From positions 62,001 to 126,000 of the forward strand of contig NZ_JOTN01000008.1 in the NCBI RefSeq assembly GCF_000712595.1: a stretch of 64,000 bases of DNA. The letters run 5' to 3'. Below, piece by piece: positions 61,208-64,000 of this stretch (the first letter of the stretch is position 1; each line of letters starts with the position of its first letter). The notes beneath the pieces were generated by a model that did not search any database, was not told where the DNA came from, and saw only the letters and a program-made list of their open reading frames with translations. The translations under genes and the position numbers were made by a program. Source of the stretch: Bacillus manliponensis (GTDB taxonomy: Bacteria; Bacillota; Bacilli; Bacillales; Bacillaceae_G).

Positions 61208-63400
61208 TTAATCGAACTTTAATTTTTTTAATGCTTCCGCTAATGCGTTATTTAAAGGCTCTTCTTCTTGTTGCTTTTGTTGCTTCATATACTTTTGTAC
61301 AAAGCGCTTATCTGCTTTGTTACCAGATTCTTTTTTACGACGATCTTGGAATGAAGAAAGCTTCTCGCGATGGCCACATTTACATGCGAACATTTGCCCC
61401 TCACCTTCACCGCGTAGTTCTAGTTTTTTCTTACACTTCGGGCAGCGGGCGTTTGTAGTACGAGATACATTTTTACGATGGCCGCATTCACGGTCTTGGC
61501 ATACGAGCATTTTCCCATTTTTACCGTTTACTTCTAGCATTGGTTTTCCACAGTCTGGGCAAGTTTTTGTGGAGATGTTATCATGCTTATATTTCTTATC
61601 ACTTGATTTAATTTCAGTAACGATTTCTTTCGTATAGTTTTTCATTTCTGAAATGAATACGTCTTTCTTTAATTTTCCTTTTGCGATTGCTTCAAGTTTT
61701 TGCTCCCACTCAGCAGTTAACGTAGGAGATTTTAATTCTTCAGGTACTAAATCAAGTAATTGACGACCTTTTGATGTAATATGAATATCTTTCCCACGCT
61801 TTTCAATTAAGAATGAATTAAATAATTTATCAATAATATCAGCGCGTGTAGCAACTGTACCGAGTCCACCTGTTGATTTTAGTGTATCTGCTAGTTGTTT
61901 GTTTTGCATTCCCATATACTTCGTTGGATTTTCCATCGCTGAAAGTAATGTTGCCTCATTAAAGCGTGCAGGTGGTTTTGTTTGACCTGATGTTTGTGCA
62001 ATTAACTTCACTTGTAACGTATCGCCTTTTTCGATGCGTGGTAATACTTGTTCTTTTATATCATCTGCTGCATCTTCATCTTCAAAGCGATTTTCGTACA
62101 CTTCTTTCCAACCAGAGTGAACAACTGTTTTTCCACGTGCGACGAAGCTTTCAGCTCCGATTTTTGCACGTAATGTAAGTTGTTCATATTCGAAAGCTGG
62201 GAATAGAACAGCTAAGAAACGTTTTACAACTAAATCGTAAATTTTACGCTCCTTATCTGTGAAATCGGAGAAGTTGACAAAGCCTTCTGTTGGGATAATC
62301 GCGTGATGATCACTTACTTTACTATCGTCAACAAATGATTTCGATGTTTTAATAGGCTTCTTTAACACTTTGTTAGCAAGAGAACGGTATTCACCAACCC
62401 CGCAAGCTTTTAAACGTTCTGGTAGTGTACCTACAATATCCGATGAGATGTAGCGCGAATCTGTACGAGGATAAGTTAACACTTTATGTTGCTCATACAG
62501 CTTTTGCATAATGTTTAATGTTTCTTTAGCAGAATAGCCAAAGATTTTATTTGCATCACGTTGCAGTTCTGTTAAGTCATACAGCCCCGGTGAGAAAGTC
62601 TTTTTCGGTTTTTTCTCAATTTCTACAACAGTAGCATGTTGTTTCCCTAATGTATTTACAATTTTATCGATTTTTTCTTTATCGAAGCTACGGCCATTAC
62701 CTTTTGCATCTTGCCAAGTTAGTTTTAATGTATTTGTTGTTTGTGCTTCAATACCATAGTATGTTTGTGTCTTAAAGTTTTTAATTTCTTCTTCACGACT
62801 AGCGATGATGGCTACAGTAGGTGTTTGTACACGACCGCAGTTGAGTTGTGCATTAAATTTAGTCGTTAATGCACGCGTTGCATTCAAACCGATATACCAG
62901 TCCGCTTCAGAACGGGCAACTGCTGAAGCATATAAATTGTCATATGCCTTGCCAGGCTTTAAGTTCGCGAAACCATCTTTAATTGCTTTGTCGGTAACAG
63001 ATGAAATCCAAAGACGTTTAATAGGTTTATTTGTTTTTACTTTATCAATAATCCAACGAGCGACTAATTCTCCCTCACGTCCTGCATCTGTTGCCACGAT
63101 GATTTCATTTACATCTTTTCTAATTAGTTGACTTTTAACAGCGTTAAATTGCTTGCCAGTTTGTTTAATGACTGTTAATTTCAAACGTTCAGGTAGCATT
63201 GGTAAATCTTCTAAATTCCACTTTTTATATTTCACATCATAACTTTCTGGATCAGCCAATGTCACAAGGTGTCCTAAAGCCCAAGTGACGATATATTTAT
63301 TTCCTTCTAAATAACCATTTCCTTTTTTATCACACTTCAAAACACGCGCAATATCACGTGCAACAGAAGGTTTCTCAGCAATTACAACACTTTTTGCCAT
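61208..63400 (-). CDS. topB: DNA topoisomerase III
   Basis: This type IA topoisomerase nicks one strand and helps resolve replication and recombination intermediates. The 730-residue protein has the Toprim domain (VVIAEKPSVARDIA and IIVATDAGREGELVARWI near 105), the GRVQTPT motif, the active-site Tyr310 in VLTYPRTDSRYI, and a C-terminal zinc region with CPDCGKP, CQDRECGHRK and CPKCKKKLE..CKCGH. Length is typical of Firmicute TopB. The ATG follows AAGGATG; no promoter is obvious within the first 60 bp upstream. Confidence 0.97.
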   Translation of the reverse strand: MAKSVVIAEKPSVARDIARVLKCDKKGNGYLEGNKYIVTWALGHLVTLADPESYDVKYKKWNLEDLPMLPERLKLTVIKQTGKQFNAVKSQLIRKDVNEIIVATDAGREGELVARWIIDKVKTNKPIKRLWISSVTDKAIKDGFANLKPGKAYDNLYASAVARSEADWYIGLNATRALTTKFNAQLNCGRVQTPTVAIIASREEEIKNFKTQTYYGIEAQTTNTLKLTWQDAKGNGRSFDKEKIDKIVNTLGKQHATVVEIEKKPKKTFSPGLYDLTELQRDANKIFGYSAKETLNIMQKLYEQHKVLTYPRTDSRYISSDIVGTLPERLKACGVGEYRSLANKVLKKPIKTSKSFVDDSKVSDHHAIIPTEGFVNFSDFTDKERKIYDLVVKRFLAVLFPAFEYEQLTLRAKIGAESFVARGKTVVHSGWKEVYENRFEDEDAADDIKEQVLPRIEKGDTLQVKLIAQTSGQTKPPARFNEATLLSAMENPTKYMGMQNKQLADTLKSTGGLGTVATRADIIDKLFNSFLIEKRGKDIHITSKGRQLLDLVPEELKSPTLTAEWEQKLEAIAKGKLKKDVFISEMKNYTKEIVTEIKSSDKKYKHDNISTKTCPDCGKPMLEVNGKNGKMLVCQDRECGHRKNVSRTTNARCPKCKKKLELRGEGEGQMFACKCGHREKLSSFQDRRKKESGNKADKRFVQKYMKQQKQQEEEPLNNALAEALKKLKFD

Positions 63401-63794
63401 ATTTTAAAACATCCTTTCAAATTTCCGTAAGTTAAATATAGCATACATCCCGCATTGATTCAGGTATACATGACCTAATGAGAAAAGAAAGGACGGAATC
63501 TAGTTCTGTAATACGGAAAAATGTTCTTTTCTAGCAAAGAAGTTTAAATATCAGTTTTGAAATTATATCCTGATGTATGGTTTTGCCCATTGTTTTTGAA
63601 ACAAGGTTGTGGTTATGCAAAATAATAAAGAATCCTGCACTCGATCCCTACTTGTGTTGTAACATGGCACGAGGCACTGACCGTTACTTTGCATGGAGTA
63701 ACGTACTATCCTACCTGAAAAGAAAAGGTCTTAAGCTATTTTTAATAGGTTTCATTTTCTTTTATATAAGAGTATACTTTTTAATATAATAAAC
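63401..63794. other. Gap with no convincing gene
   Basis: The 394 bp between topB and the thiamine riboswitch carry the topB leader and AT-rich sequence. A 70-codon frame at 63577-63789 has no ribosome site, odd composition and runs up to the riboswitch, so it is not called. Confidence 0.5.
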
Positions 63795-63890
63795 AGTGGG
63801 AGTTTACGGATGTAAGCTGAGAGTACGACTAATCCGTCGTTGACCGTTTGAACCTGTTGGATCATGCCAGCGTAGGGAGTGTAGTAGGAC
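63795..63890 (+). ncRNA. TPP riboswitch (THI element)
   Basis: The aptamer core is clear: GTGGGAGTTTACGG, then GCTGAGAGTACGACTAATCCG, then GACCGTTTGAACCTGTTGGA and TCATGCCAGCGTAGGGAG. CTGAGA and the AACCTG..GGAT..GCCAGCGTAGGGA stretch are the diagnostic TPP-binding parts. It would shut down the thiamine gene(s) downstream when thiamine pyrophosphate is abundant. Confidence 0.95.
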
Positions 63891-63897
63891 GAGTAGG

Positions 63898-63928
63898 GAC
63901 ACTTTGCGTACGCAAAGTGTCTTTTTTA
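63898..63928 (+). terminator. Riboswitch expression-platform terminator
   Basis: GACACTTTGCGT and ACGCAAAGTGTC form a perfect 24-bp palindrome followed by TTTTTT, 14 bases after the end of the aptamer core. This is a premature transcription terminator. Confidence 0.92.
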
Positions 63929-63964
63929 TTGACCTCCCGCTCTGAAAAAGGAGAGGAATATATA

Positions 63965-64000
63965 ATGATTGAGAAAGTAAGAGAACATAATCCACTTATC
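63965..64000 (+). CDS. thiM: Start of a thiamine gene, possibly thiM (runs off the window)
   Basis: ATG 63965 follows AAGGAGAGG and opens a frame beginning MIEKVREHNPLI, 12 codons before the window ends. Hydroxyethylthiazole kinase (ThiM) proteins often begin with a helix followed by a (R/N)PLVH stretch, so thiM is likely; TenA or another thiamine gene cannot be ruled out from this short piece. The TPP riboswitch directly upstream makes a thiamine role nearly certain. Confidence 0.55.
   Translation, partial: MIEKVREHNPLI

Noticed and set aside
63577-63789. A 70-codon + strand frame before the TPP riboswitch
   Set aside because: No ribosome site or recognisable domain, and it runs up to the riboswitch aptamer.

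Overview
The window is chromosomal DNA of a low-GC Gram-positive rod, almost certainly the Bacillus cereus group (cereus, thuringiensis, anthracis and relatives). Supporting signs are strong AAGGAGG-type ribosome sites, sigma-A promoters, PerR, Fur and cre-like operators, close relatives of well-known B. cereus proteins (oligo-1,6-glucosidase, AhpCF, a TrxR-like ferredoxin reductase, a 5-deoxyribose disposal cluster) and nine full or partial copies of a short palindromic interspersed repeat that matches what I remember of the group-specific element bcr1. Family names come from reading protein motifs by eye; no database search was possible.

Layout. 1-3.9 kb: dus1; an acetyltransferase/membrane-protein pair divergent from a TetR regulator with shared operators; a pyridoxal-kinase-like gene. 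4.4-15.5 kb: a solute-symporter gene overlapping a sensor kinase and an NtrC-type response regulator that lacks the sigma-54 contact motif, followed by the 5-oxoproline operon (NRAMP-like transporter, pxpB, pxpA, pxpC, accB, accC, ycsI-like). 15.5-19.2 kb: acetyltransferase genes (one broken) and ahpCF under a PerR-type promoter. 19.2-25.2 kb: a module that fits D- to L-amino-acid conversion by N-acylation (GNAT, enolase-superfamily racemase, regulator, NhaC-type transporter, M20 deacylase). 25.3-28.1 kb: methyltransferase, Nudix hydrolase, and a secreted protein with sixteen 39-bp Gly-rich repeats.

28.1-32.5 kb: iron-siderophore permeases and binding protein with a perfect Fur box, divergent from a ferredoxin-NADP reductase. 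32.5-35.6 kb: the kinase, isomerase and aldolase set for 5-deoxyribose/methylthioribose disposal with a cre-like site. 35.7-41.9 kb: a 52-bp palindrome, a small excisionase-like protein, then four tandem paralogues sharing one multi-pass membrane sensor, three carrying histidine-kinase outputs and one an HD-GYP output, followed by a well-initiated 21-residue Trp-rich peptide. This array is the most novel-looking system here. 42-48.2 kb: a two-P-loop ATPase, a nucleotidyltransferase, a fatty-acid desaturase and an amino-acid ABC transporter. 48.7-53.6 kb: a chemoreceptor, decayed oxidase and tnpB fragments, a lipoprotein and a HEAT-like membrane protein.

53.8-58.2 kb: an alpha-glucoside operon (GH13 glucosidase, PTS IICB, EEP-family hydrolase) with several LacI/CcpA-type operators. 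58.5-63.4 kb: a YhgE/Pip family protein and topoisomerase III. The window ends in a TPP riboswitch with its terminator and the first codons of a thiamine gene.
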